A stretch of 64,000 nucleotides of DNA from an uncultured Prevotellaceae bacterium (GTDB lineage Bacteria > Bacteroidota > Bacteroidia > Bacteroidales > Bacteroidaceae). The notes beneath the pieces were generated by a model that searched no databases, had not been told where the DNA came from, and was given only the letters and a program-made list of their open reading frames with translations. Position 1 is the first letter of the stretch; the number at the start of each line of letters is the position of its first letter. The translations under genes and the position numbers were made by a program. The stretch lies in assembly GCA_902779455.1 (NCBI GenBank), contig CACZBS010000001.1, positions 62,001-126,000 on the forward strand, given 5' to 3'. Positions 8,513 to 16,784 of the stretch are shown here, in pieces.

Positions 8513-8600
8513 TTCGTTATGTCGTTATTTCGTTATAACGATATTTCGTTATCTCGTTATAACGACATTTCGATATTTCGATATTCCGTTATCTCGAAAT
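8513..8600. repeat. Eleven-unit octad satellite (CGTTAT/CGATAT)
   Basis: Eleven consecutive 8-base units (TTCGTTAT, AACGATAT, CTCGTTAT and variants) fill nearly the whole gap between the Gfo/Idh stop and the DUF1080 start. Units occur in both orientations, so palindromes such as CGTTATAACG arise. The block forms the 5' leader of the DUF1080 gene if the two are co-transcribed. Confidence 0.85.
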
Positions 8601-8605
8601 AATAA

Positions 8606-10027
8606 TCATTTTATTTTATAGAAATCCTCCCATCCCTTGCGTGGGGGCATGCCGGTGAGCAGGGCGTTGGCGAAGGCGTTGTTGGTGAACTGCTTGGTGC
8701 GCGGGTCGAAGAAGAGCTGGGCGTTGAGGCGCTGGGCGATGACGCCGAGGCAGAACACCTGGCTCAGGACTCCGTTGATCTCGAAGGGCGAGCGCGTCTT
8801 CTCGCGGCCCTGACAGGCCAGCAGGAAATTCTCGAAGTGGTTCGACGGACTCTTGGGCACCTCGGGCAGTTTAGACTTGATGGCTTCGGCCTTGGCTGAG
8901 GGCAGGATGGAGAGGGTGCTACCGTGGCTGCCGCCCTTGAAGGTGAGGTCGCCGCCGTAGATGATCTTGCCGGGGTTCAGTTCGGCCACAGGTGTGTTAC
9001 CTTGGTTGGTGGCGGGGATGTCGGGGTTATACTCTGACTGGCCGTAGTTGTCGGGCAGCGGGGGCAGATTGTCGATGCCGTCATACCAGGTGATGTCGCA
9101 GGGCGGCATGCCCTGACGGGCGCCGAAGCGGAAGAGGATGGTCGACGAGAAGGGATAGAAGAAGTCGTTGTGGCCCTTGGCATACTTCATCGTCACCTCA
9201 TAGGGCAGGCCCAGGTCGAGGAACTCATGGACGGTGTCGAGAATATGAGCCCCCCAGTCGCCCAGTGCGCCCATGCCGAAGTCGTACCAGCAGCGCCATT
9301 CGCCCTGATGATACTTTTCAGAGTAGTCGTGCCACTGGCAGGCACCGAGCCATGCATCCCAGTTCATGCCCTGTGGCATCGGGTCGGCCGAGGGGAGACG
9401 GGTGATGTTGGCATCGAACTTGTGCCATCGGCGGCTGTTGTTCATGTGGGCCGTGACGGCGGTGACGTCGCGGATGATGCCGGCCTCCTTCCATGCCTTG
9501 AACTGGAAGTAGTTGGCCTCCGAGTGGCCCTGGTTGCCCACCTGGGTGACCACCTGCGGGTGGCGGCGGGCGCTCTCCATCATCAGTTCGGCCTCGTGGA
9601 ACGTGCGGCACATGGGCTTCTCGAGATAGATGTGCTTGCCATAGTCGAGAGCCATCATGGCGATGGGGAAGTGGATGTGGTCAGGCACGGCGGCCACGAC
9701 GGCGTCGAAGTGCGAGCTGTACTTCTCGAACAGTTCGCGGAAGTCGGTGAAGCGCTTGGCCTGGGGGAAGAGGCTGCGCACCTTCTGCGTGTGGCGTCCG
9801 TCCATGTCGACATCGCAGAGGGCCACCACGTCGACCATGCCGGTGCGCACGAAGTCGTCGACGTCCTGTTCGCCGCGGTTGCCGATGCCGATGAAGGCCA
9901 CTTTCACCTTGTCGCCTTTGGGGGCGGCTTTCTTCTCTGCGGCATTGATGACGTCGCTGACAGAGCCCAGCGCCAGTGCTCCGGCTGCCAGGCTCATCTC
10001 TTTGAGGAATTGTCGTCTAGTTGTCAT
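8606..10027 (-). CDS. Tat-exported Gfo/Idh/MocA-family oxidoreductase
   Basis: NAD(P)-dependent sugar or inositol dehydrogenase-type protein. It starts with a twin-arginine signal (TTRRQFLKEM, then a hydrophobic segment to about residue 30), so it is probably folded with its cofactor and exported to the periplasm. The Rossmann motif is FIGIGNRGEQ and the family motif EKP is present (IYLEKPMCRTFHEA). The C-terminal half is the substrate-binding fold. Length of 473 residues is typical of the exported Bacteroidetes subgroup. It lies upstream of the DUF1080 gene and 17 bases downstream of an esterase gene. The substrate is inferred to be a glycoside or keto-sugar. Confidence 0.87.
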   Translation of the reverse strand: MTTRRQFLKEMSLAAGALALGSVSDVINAAEKKAAPKGDKVKVAFIGIGNRGEQDVDDFVRTGMVDVVALCDVDMDGRHTQKVRSLFPQAKRFTDFRELFEKYSSHFDAVVAAVPDHIHFPIAMMALDYGKHIYLEKPMCRTFHEAELMMESARRHPQVVTQVGNQGHSEANYFQFKAWKEAGIIRDVTAVTAHMNNSRRWHKFDANITRLPSADPMPQGMNWDAWLGACQWHDYSEKYHQGEWRCWYDFGMGALGDWGAHILDTVHEFLDLGLPYEVTMKYAKGHNDFFYPFSSTILFRFGARQGMPPCDITWYDGIDNLPPLPDNYGQSEYNPDIPATNQGNTPVAELNPGKIIYGGDLTFKGGSHGSTLSILPSAKAEAIKSKLPEVPKSPSNHFENFLLACQGREKTRSPFEINGVLSQVFCLGVIAQRLNAQLFFDPRTKQFTNNAFANALLTGMPPRKGWEDFYKIK

Positions 10028-10044
10028 AAGGATTATATCAATTA

Positions 10045-10902
10045 TTACTTACTGAAGTTGCGTGAAGCAAAGGGCAGGGCCATGCGGATGGCCTGATGCC
10101 AATATTCCCAGTTGTGCTGTCCGTTGCGGATGCGGAGTTCGCTCTTGATGCGCTTCTGGCGCATCAGCTTGTGGAGCTCGACGCTGAGGTCGAAGAGAAA
10201 GTCGTCGTCGCCGCAGTCGATGAACCACTTGACTGAACGGAGCCGCTCAACGGTGGACTCGTCGGCCTGACGGACGAAATCGAGGGCGGAGTGCTGGCGG
10301 ACGGCCTGCTTGACGAGATAGACCTTGTCGTCGACACCCTCCTGGCGCCGCTGGCCTCCGTCGTCGTCGAGCCATGCACTCATGGCATAGACGGACGAGA
10401 ACAGGTCGGTGTGGCGCTGGCCGTAGACGGTGCTGCCGCCGCCGCCCATCGAGAGGCCCATGACGGCGCGAAGTCCCTTTGCGCCGCCTGCGCGATATTT
10501 CTGTTCGGCCTGTGGCATGAGCTCCTGGAAGAAGAAGTCCTCGTAGGCCCAGCCAGGCATGTTGAAGTAGCCGTTCCAGGTCTCATAGGTCCTGGGTCCG
10601 CCCGCATTGGGCATGATAACGACCATGGGACAGGCCTCGCCGGTCTCGATGAGCTCGTCGGCGACGGTCTGCATCTGACCTTTGTCGCGCCAAGCCGTGT
10701 AGTCGTCGGTGAAGCCGTGGAGCAGGTAGACCACGGGATAGTGCTGCGTGGGATTCTTGTCGAATCCGCTGGGCAGATAGACGTTAAACTTGACCCACTT
10801 GCCGAGCACGTTGCTATGGAGGCTGTCGGTCAGGATGCGTCCGGCATGGACGCCAAGGCACAGCAGCAATGCTGCGCCCATCACGGTCATTCGGTGTTTC
10901 AT
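10045..10902 (-). CDS. Exported esterase, alpha/beta hydrolase fold
   Basis: A secreted serine hydrolase of the putative-esterase group (feruloyl-esterase or S-formylglutathione hydrolase-like). The signal peptide is MTVMGAALLLCLGVHA. The oxyanion strand is YPVVYLLHGFTDD and the nucleophile elbow is MGLSMGGGGS. A likely acid lies in FIDCGDDDFLF and the histidine in RNGQHNWEYW, completing the triad. I chose ATG 10902 because it starts the signal peptide; a longer frame to 10947 adds residues with no signal character. It is followed by the Gfo/Idh gene after 17 bases, so it may remove acyl groups from the same carbohydrate. Confidence 0.85.
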   Translation of the reverse strand: MKHRMTVMGAALLLCLGVHAGRILTDSLHSNVLGKWVKFNVYLPSGFDKNPTQHYPVVYLLHGFTDDYTAWRDKGQMQTVADELIETGEACPMVVIMPNAGGPRTYETWNGYFNMPGWAYEDFFFQELMPQAEQKYRAGGAKGLRAVMGLSMGGGGSTVYGQRHTDLFSSVYAMSAWLDDDGGQRRQEGVDDKVYLVKQAVRQHSALDFVRQADESTVERLRSVKWFIDCGDDDFLFDLSVELHKLMRQKRIKSELRIRNGQHNWEYWHQAIRMALPFASRNFSK

Positions 10903-10946
10903 TTTTATTAGGTTTTTGTTATGGTCGTAGGGGGGTAGGGGCGACA

Positions 10947-11420
10947 TCAGAACTCCGTGAACGAGAGGGGCATGAGGTTCTTGATGCCGTCCATGACATA
11001 GATGCGGCGGCGCCCGTAGAGCAGGATGCGGATGGGCTGGCTGAAGCGAGTCTCGGTCTCGATCATGACCTGACGGCAGGTACCGCAGGGCGAGACAGGC
11101 TCCTCGGTCAGCTCGCCGTTGGTGTCGCGTGCGGCGATGGCCAACGTCTTGACGGGCACGTCGGGATACTGGGCGCCGGCGGCGAAGATGGCCGACCGCT
11201 CAGCACAGAGCCCGGCCGGGAAGGCCGCGTTCTCCTGATTGCAGCCGGGCAGCACCTGTCCGTTCTCAAGCTGCAGGGCCGCACCGACATGGAAGTGCGA
11301 GTACTTGGCATAGCTGTTGTTGGTCGACTCGATGGCTTTCTCAATGAGGAACTGCTCGTCCTGCGTGAGTTCGTCCATCTGGCACTCCTTGATCTGGATT
11401 TTCAGTTTCAGGTCTTTCAT
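10947..11420 (-). CDS. cdd: Cytidine deaminase
   Basis: Hydrolyses cytidine and deoxycytidine to uridine and deoxyuridine in pyrimidine salvage, cytosolic. The zinc site is clear: HVGAALQ precedes CAERSAIF, with the catalytic Cys-Ala-Glu, and PCGTCRQVM supplies the other two cysteines. At 157 residues it is slightly longer than the 130-residue homotetrameric form because of an N-terminal extension. The ATG at 11420 is two bases past the uvrA stop, so the two are co-transcribed. A longer open frame to 11495 only overlaps uvrA and is not needed. Confidence 0.92.
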   Translation of the reverse strand: MKDLKLKIQIKECQMDELTQDEQFLIEKAIESTNNSYAKYSHFHVGAALQLENGQVLPGCNQENAAFPAGLCAERSAIFAAGAQYPDVPVKTLAIAARDTNGELTEEPVSPCGTCRQVMIETETRFSQPIRILLYGRRRIYVMDGIKNLMPLSFTEF

Positions 11421-11422
11421 AA

Positions 11423-14338
11423 TTATAGTTTTTGTTTCAGGTACTGGCCAGTGATGCTCTGGGCACATTGGGCCACCTCCTCGGGGGTGCCGCATGCGAC
11501 GAGCTGTCCGCCGCGGTCGCCGCCGTCAGGTCCCAGGTCGATGACGTGGTCGGCCTGTCGGATGACATCCATGTTGTGCTCAATAATTAATATGGTGTGA
11601 CCGCGCTCGATGAGGGCGTTCATCGACTGCATCAGCCGGGCGATGTCGTGGAAGTGCAGACCCGTGGTGGGCTCGTCGAAGATGAAGAGCGTGGGCTCCT
11701 GCCGTTCCTGTCCGATGAAGTAGGCCAGCTTCACGCGCTGGTTCTCACCGCCCGAGAGGGTCGACGAGCTCTGCCCGAGCTTGATATATCCCAGTCCGAC
11801 GTCGTACAGCGGGCGCAGGCGACTGACGATGGTCTTCTGTCCTTCAAAGAAGTCGAGGGCCTCCTCGATGGTCATGTTGAGCACGTCGTCGATGTTCTTG
11901 CCCTTATAGCGCACGTCGAGGATGTCGTGCTTGAATCGATGGCCGTGGCATGCCTCGCACTCCAGGACGAGGTCGGCCATGAACTGCATCTCGACGGTGA
12001 TGGTGCCTGCACCCTTGCACTCGTCGCATCGTCCGCCGTCGGCATTGAATGAGAAGTATTGCGACGTGAAGCCCATCTGCTGGGCCAAAGGCTGGTCAGC
12101 AAAGAGGTCGCGGATGGCGTCGTAGGCCTTGACGTAGGTGGCGGGGTTTGATCGGGTCGACTTGCCGATGGGGTTCTGGTCGACGAACTCGATGTGGCGT
12201 ATGGCGTCGATGTCGCCGCCCAGTCCGCTGTATTCGCCCGGTGCGTCCATCACTTCACCCAGATGGCGCTTCAGCGCAGGATAGAGGATGCCCTTCACGA
12301 GGCTTGACTTTCCTGATCCGGAGACGCCCGTGACGACGGTCATGACGTTGAGCGGGAAGCGGACGTCGATGCCTTTCAGGTTGTTCATGCGGGCACCGCG
12401 CACTTCGATGAATCGGTTCCAGGGGCGGCGGGTCGAGGAAAGAGCCCCCCCTACGGCCCCCGAGGGGGCTTCTATAGTGTCGAGGCCGAGAAGGTAGCGG
12501 ATGGTGTAAGAGCGAGTGTCTGGGTCTATAGTAGCTCCCTCGGGGGCTGAAGGGGAGGCCGTTGGTACAGGTCCCTGATAGACAATCTCGCCGCCGAGGC
12601 GTCCGGCGTCGGGACCTACGTCGACGAGATAGTCGGCGGCGCGGATGATCTCCTCGTCGTGCTCGACGACTACGACGGTGTTGCCAAGCGCCTGCAGCTC
12701 CTTGAGCACCTTGATGAGGCGGGCCGTATCGCGTGAGTGTAGGCCGATGCTTGGCTCGTCGAGGATGTAGAGCGAGCCGACCAGGCTGGAGCCGAGCGAT
12801 GTGCAGAGGTTGATGCGCTGGCTCTCGCCGCCGGAGAGCGAGTTGCTCATGCGGTTGAGCGTCAGGTAGCCCAGCCCCACGTCGAGCAGGAAGGTGAGCC
12901 GTGAGCGAATCTCGGTGAGCAGGCGTCGGCCCACCTCGGCGTCGTGCTCGTCGAGCTCGAGCCGCTCGAACCATTGAGCCAAGCGCGTGATGGGCATCTC
13001 GACGAGGTCGCTGATGCTACGGCCGCCAATCTTCACGTAGTCGGCCTCTGGCTTCAGCCGGGTGCCATGGCAGGTGGGACAGACGGTCTTGCCGCGATAG
13101 CGGCTCATCATGACGCGATACTGTATCTTGTATTGGTTCTCCTTCACCATCTGGAAGAAGGCATCGATGCAGGGCTTTTCGTGCAGGTCCTTATGGCGGT
13201 CGCTGGGCAGTCCGTGCCACAGCTGGTCCTTCTGTCGCTGGGTGAGGTTGTAATAAGGTTCAAAGATGGGGAAGTCGTCCTTGGCGGCATGCTGGATGAA
13301 CCAGTCCTTCCACTGGCCCATCTTCTCGCCGTGCCAGCAGACGACGCAGCCGTCGTAGACGGAGAGGTTGGTGTCAGGTATGACGAGATGCTCGTCGATG
13401 CCGATGATGCGTCCGAATCCCTGACATTCCGGACAGGCGCCGACGGGCGAATTGAACGAGAAGAGCTGGTCGGTGGGCTCCTCAAACGTGATGCCGTCGG
13501 CCTCAAAGCGGGTGGAGAAGTCGTAGGTCAGTCCTGACGGCATGACCATGAGGCGCATCTGGCCCTGTCCCTCATAGAAGGCCGTCTCGGCAGAGTCGAC
13601 CAGGCGGGCGATGGTGTCCTTCGAGTCGTCGGCTGACAGACGATCGATGACGAGGAATAAGCCCCCCCCTCCGGTTCCCGACGGCGTGGCCCCCCCTACT
13701 GCCCCCGAGGGGGCTTCTATAGACTTGTTGGCAGAGAGCTGTTCAAGATAGTCTTCGATGCGGATGATTTCGCTGCCATCATGGGCCTTTACTGGTGCCA
13801 TCATCCTGCTGTAGCCCTGCAGGATGCAGGCCTTCAGCTGTTGCTCGAGGGTGCGCCCTTCAGGGACGACGACGGGTGCCATGACGACAAACTTTGTGCC
13901 GCGTGAGAACTCCAGCATCTTCTGCACGACGTCCTCCGTCGAATGCTTCTTCACCTCCTCGCCGCTGACGGGTGAAAAGGTATGGCCGATTCGGGCGAAA
14001 AGCAGTCGCAGGTATTCATAGATCTCGGTCGACGTGCCGACGGTGGAGCGTGGGTTGCGGGCGATGACCTTCTGCTCGATGGCGATGGCGGGCGGAATGC
14101 CGCGTATGAAGTCGCACTCGGGCTTGTTCATGCGCCCGAGAAACTGTCGGGCATAGCTCGAGAGGCTCTCGACATAACGTCGCTGACCCTCGGCATAAAG
14201 CGTGTCGAAGGCCAGCGACGACTTGCCACTGCCGCTGACGCCGGCAATGACGATGAATTGGTTGCGGGGCAGGCGCACGTCGACATTCTTCAGGTTGTTG
14301 ACGCGCGCCCCTTTGATTTCGATATAGTCTTTACTCAT
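11423..14338 (-). CDS. uvrA: Excinuclease ABC subunit A
   Basis: DNA-damage recognition ATPase of nucleotide excision repair, which loads UvrB at lesions. Both ABC modules are present: Walker A GVSGSGKSS at 33-41 and again in the C-terminal half, signatures LSGGESQRINL and LSGGENQRVKL, and a C-terminal zinc finger (CDECKGAG to CEACHGHRF). At 971 residues it is about 30 longer than E. coli UvrA. The excess maps to loops containing translated palindromic elements at 12444-12477, 12526-12559 and 13688-13722 (EAPSGAVGG twice, SPSAPEGA once). All keep the frame and lie outside the ATPase motifs, so function is probably retained. It follows pepD by 10 bases. Confidence 0.96.
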   Translation of the reverse strand: MSKDYIEIKGARVNNLKNVDVRLPRNQFIVIAGVSGSGKSSLAFDTLYAEGQRRYVESLSSYARQFLGRMNKPECDFIRGIPPAIAIEQKVIARNPRSTVGTSTEIYEYLRLLFARIGHTFSPVSGEEVKKHSTEDVVQKMLEFSRGTKFVVMAPVVVPEGRTLEQQLKACILQGYSRMMAPVKAHDGSEIIRIEDYLEQLSANKSIEAPSGAVGGATPSGTGGGGLFLVIDRLSADDSKDTIARLVDSAETAFYEGQGQMRLMVMPSGLTYDFSTRFEADGITFEEPTDQLFSFNSPVGACPECQGFGRIIGIDEHLVIPDTNLSVYDGCVVCWHGEKMGQWKDWFIQHAAKDDFPIFEPYYNLTQRQKDQLWHGLPSDRHKDLHEKPCIDAFFQMVKENQYKIQYRVMMSRYRGKTVCPTCHGTRLKPEADYVKIGGRSISDLVEMPITRLAQWFERLELDEHDAEVGRRLLTEIRSRLTFLLDVGLGYLTLNRMSNSLSGGESQRINLCTSLGSSLVGSLYILDEPSIGLHSRDTARLIKVLKELQALGNTVVVVEHDEEIIRAADYLVDVGPDAGRLGGEIVYQGPVPTASPSAPEGATIDPDTRSYTIRYLLGLDTIEAPSGAVGGALSSTRRPWNRFIEVRGARMNNLKGIDVRFPLNVMTVVTGVSGSGKSSLVKGILYPALKRHLGEVMDAPGEYSGLGGDIDAIRHIEFVDQNPIGKSTRSNPATYVKAYDAIRDLFADQPLAQQMGFTSQYFSFNADGGRCDECKGAGTITVEMQFMADLVLECEACHGHRFKHDILDVRYKGKNIDDVLNMTIEEALDFFEGQKTIVSRLRPLYDVGLGYIKLGQSSSTLSGGENQRVKLAYFIGQERQEPTLFIFDEPTTGLHFHDIARLMQSMNALIERGHTILIIEHNMDVIRQADHVIDLGPDGGDRGGQLVACGTPEEVAQCAQSITGQYLKQKL
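12444..12477 (-). repeat. Palindromic element A inside uvrA
   Basis: A GC-rich 34-base element with the core GCCCCCGAGGGGGC and the tail TTCTATAG. In the uvrA frame it encodes TIEAPSGAVGGA. It shares about 30 bases with element C and, in inverted orientation, with element B. Confidence 0.8.
12526..12559 (+). repeat. Palindromic element B inside uvrA (inverted relative to A)
   Basis: CTATAGTAGCTCCCTCGGGG and the following bases are an imperfect reverse complement of element A, 48 bases away. In the uvrA frame it encodes PSAPEGATID. Elements A and B flank the short conserved stretch SYTIRYLLGLD. Confidence 0.75.
13688..13722 (-). repeat. Palindromic element C inside uvrA
   Basis: Same orientation as element A and nearly identical over 33 bases (core GCCCCCGAGGGGGC, tail TTCTATAG). 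It encodes SIEAPSGAVGGA in the N-terminal half of UvrA. Flanking G/C runs (13660-13687) encode PSGTGGGG and may be part of the same insertion. Confidence 0.8.
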
Positions 14339-14348
14339 TAACTAAGGA

Positions 14349-15800
14349 TTACAGGCGCTTGAGCACCAACAGGAGGTGATCCCACACCATCTGGACCGTG
14401 GGGATAAGCAGTCGCTCATCAGGCGTGTGAACATCGCGCAGGGTGGGGCCGAAGGAGATCATGTCGAGCTCGGGATAGCGCTCGGAGAAGAGTCCGCACT
14501 CCAGTCCGGCGTGGATGCCGCGTACGATGGGCTCGTGGCCGAACAGTTCCTTATAGGTCTCGACGACCGTGTCGCGCAGCTTGCTCTCGGCGCGCATCTT
14601 CCATGCGGGATAGCCATCGCTGGAGCATGTCTCGGCACCGGCCAGCTCGAAGGTGGCGCGGAAGGTGGCACACATGTTGTCGAGGTTCGACATGACGTTC
14701 GACCGCTGCGACGAGAGGATGTTGATCTCGTCCTCCGTGGTGTGTACGGCAGCGATGTTCGACGAAGTCTCGACGAGTCCGTTCAGTTCGGGGTCCTGCG
14801 TGATGGCATAGACGCCGTTGTCGACAGCCTGCAGGGCGCGGATGAAGTTAGCAGCCACCTGGGGCTCGATGACCTTCTGGGCGTCGGCACTCTCCATGGT
14901 CCATACCATCTGGGTGTCAGTGACGTGGAACTCGTCCTCGACCAGCGTCTGGAAAACGTTCCAGTCTGCCTTCACTTGCTCCTTCACGGCGCTGGGTACG
15001 GCGATGACGAACTCACCGTCGCGGGGAATGGCGTTGTGCAGCTTGCCCGAGTGGAACTGAGCCAGTCGGAGCCCCTCATATTGCGTCATCGACTGATAGA
15101 GGAAGCGGCCGAGCAGCTTGATGGCGTTGGCCCGCTTCTTGTTGATGTCGTCGCCCGAGTGGCCGCCCGTCAGTCCTTTCAGCTGGGCCCGCAGGAAGAA
15201 GTAGCCCTCAGGGGCCTCTTCGCGCTTGAAGGTGAAGCGGGCCTGCGTGTTGCGGCCGCCGGCACACGAGACGAACATCTCACCCTCGTCCTCCGAGTCG
15301 AGGTTGATCAGGTAGTCGCCCGTCATGAATCCGGCTTTCATGCCCTCGGCGCCGCTGAGGCCTGTCTCCTCATCGCGGGTGAAGACGCACTCCAGCGGTC
15401 CGTGCTCAATGTCGTCAGCCTCGAGGATGGCCAGCTCGATGGCACATCCGATGCCGTCGTCGGCGCCCAGCGTGGTGCCCTTGGCGCGGAGCCACTCCCC
15501 GTCGACGTAGGTCTGGATGGCGTCAGTGTCGAAGTTGAAGTCGACGTCGACCAGTTTGTCGCACACCATGTCCATGTGGCTCTGCAGGATGATCGTCTTG
15601 CGCTGCTCGTAGCCTTTGGTGGCGGGCTTGCGGATGATGACGTTGCCCGTCTCGTCGACACGCGTGTCAAGTCCATGGCTTTCGCCCCATTGTTTCAGGT
15701 ACTCAATCATCTTCTCCTCGCGCTTCGAAGGGCGTGGAATTTCGTTAATCTTTGCAAACTGCTCGAACACCGAAGCAGGTTTTAACTCGTTTTTATTCAT
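14349..15800 (-). CDS. pepD: Aminoacyl-histidine dipeptidase (M20C peptidase)
   Basis: Zinc-dependent cytosolic dipeptidase that cleaves Xaa-His and other dipeptides. Metal and catalytic positions are visible in order: QSHMDMV, LGADDGIG, TRDEETGLSGA, INLDSEDEGE, and a late histidine in GIHAGLECG. The insertion between catalytic residues is the M20 lid domain, with the conserved GLTGGHSGDDI. The length of 483 residues matches E. coli PepD. It has its own promoter box at 15883-15876 and is followed by uvrA after 10 bases, so it probably leads that transcription unit. Confidence 0.94.
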   Translation of the reverse strand: MNKNELKPASVFEQFAKINEIPRPSKREEKMIEYLKQWGESHGLDTRVDETGNVIIRKPATKGYEQRKTIILQSHMDMVCDKLVDVDFNFDTDAIQTYVDGEWLRAKGTTLGADDGIGCAIELAILEADDIEHGPLECVFTRDEETGLSGAEGMKAGFMTGDYLINLDSEDEGEMFVSCAGGRNTQARFTFKREEAPEGYFFLRAQLKGLTGGHSGDDINKKRANAIKLLGRFLYQSMTQYEGLRLAQFHSGKLHNAIPRDGEFVIAVPSAVKEQVKADWNVFQTLVEDEFHVTDTQMVWTMESADAQKVIEPQVAANFIRALQAVDNGVYAITQDPELNGLVETSSNIAAVHTTEDEINILSSQRSNVMSNLDNMCATFRATFELAGAETCSSDGYPAWKMRAESKLRDTVVETYKELFGHEPIVRGIHAGLECGLFSERYPELDMISFGPTLRDVHTPDERLLIPTVQMVWDHLLLVLKRL

Positions 15801-15840
15801 TTTTAATGTTTGAGATGTTAAGGTTTCAACATTTATTCAT

Positions 15841-15883
15841 TAACTTTGCACCCGAAATCGGGTCGAATGACTCCGCAAAAGTA
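15841..15883. promoter_or_regulatory. Divergent promoter pair between pepD and the small membrane protein
   Basis: TAACTTTG at 15841-15848 points right toward 15890. TACTTTTG read on the minus strand at 15883-15876 points left toward pepD. The transcripts would overlap at their 5' ends. Confidence 0.55.
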
Positions 15884-15889
15884 ACAAAA

Positions 15890-16114
15890 ATGTTTGAATT
15901 ATCCGTCATTAGTGCGTTAATAATTGCTATCGGAGTGGCTTTTTTATGCGTAAAAGTCATTTTTCGCAAGAACGGGAGCTTCACTTCGCAGCATATCCAC
16001 GACTCCGAGGCCATGCGAGAGCGCGGCATCCACTGCGTGCTCGATCAGGATCGCGAGATGCGCCGGCGCAGCTCTCTGGCGGTTGATGAAAAGATAAAAG
16101 ATAATAATAGATAA
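15890..16114 (+). CDS. Small membrane protein of unknown function
   Basis: A 74-residue protein with one N-terminal membrane helix (ISALIIAIGVAFLCVKVIF) and a soluble tail containing SEAMRERGIHCVLDQDREMRR. The tail resembles that of a conserved small Bacteroidales membrane protein of unknown role. I chose ATG 15890 because it lies 42 bases after the TAACTTTG box; the frame stays open further upstream but would overlap the promoters. It ends 12 bases before the OmpH-like gene, so the two are likely co-transcribed. No function can be assigned. Confidence 0.7.
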   Translation: MFELSVISALIIAIGVAFLCVKVIFRKNGSFTSQHIHDSEAMRERGIHCVLDQDREMRRRSSLAVDEKIKDNNR

Positions 16115-16126
16115 ACATTAAAAAAA

Positions 16127-16759
16127 ATGAAAAAGAATTTTCGTGTTCTCTCATTGATGGCCGTGGCTGCGCTCATGGCATCGTGCAACAATCAGGCTCC
16201 CAAGATGGATGAGCCCGTGGCTAACAGCGAGGAGGCTCTCGAGGGCCTTCGCATCGCCTATATCGAGCTCGACTCGCTGACGGCTCAGTATGAGTTTGCC
16301 AAGACAACCTCCGCCGAGCTTGAGAAGAAAGGCACCAACGCCCGCAACACCATTGCCCAGAAGAGCAAGCAGTTGGAGAACAACGTCAACAACTTCCAGT
16401 CGAAGCTCCAGAACAACGGCTTCACCAGCCGCGAGCAGGCCGAGAATGCCCAGGCCGCCCTGCAGCGTGAGCAGAATAACCTCGTCGCCCTGCAGCAGCG
16501 TCTGGAGAGCGAGCTGGCCAACGAGCAGGCCAAGTTCCTCGAGGCCTTCCAGGACAGCCTTGACAGCTTCCTGGCCGACTATAACAAGGACAAGCAGTAC
16601 GACCTGATTCTCAACAAGGCCGCCATCCTGCATGCCTCGACGAAGTGGGACATCACGCAGGACGTCATCAACGGCATGAACAAGCGTTACAAGAAGACCG
16701 CCGCCGTTCCTGCCAAGAAGGTTGAGCCTGCTAAGAAAGCTGCAGAGCAGAAGAAGTGA
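16127..16759 (+). CDS. OmpH/Skp-like lipoprotein
   Basis: A periplasmic chaperone-like protein of the OmpH family. The signal peptide ends in LMASC, with the lipidated cysteine at residue 20. Residues 42-150 begin with IAYIELDSL, the typical OmpH start, and continue as a long coiled coil. The folded end is YDLILNKAAILHASTKWDIT. A lysine- and alanine-rich tail (PAKKVEPAKKAAEQKK) closes the protein. Skp itself is soluble, so the lipid anchor is a Bacteroidetes variation. It lies 25 bases upstream of the antiporter gene. Confidence 0.85.
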   Translation: MKKNFRVLSLMAVAALMASCNNQAPKMDEPVANSEEALEGLRIAYIELDSLTAQYEFAKTTSAELEKKGTNARNTIAQKSKQLENNVNNFQSKLQNNGFTSREQAENAQAALQREQNNLVALQQRLESELANEQAKFLEAFQDSLDSFLADYNKDKQYDLILNKAAILHASTKWDITQDVINGMNKRYKKTAAVPAKKVEPAKKAAEQKK

Positions 16760-16784
16760 AGCTCGAAATAAAGGAGGAAGCGGA

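Noticed and set aside
15752-15889. Longer version of the small membrane protein beginning upstream of 15890
   Set aside because: It would start inside pepD and run through both promoter boxes.
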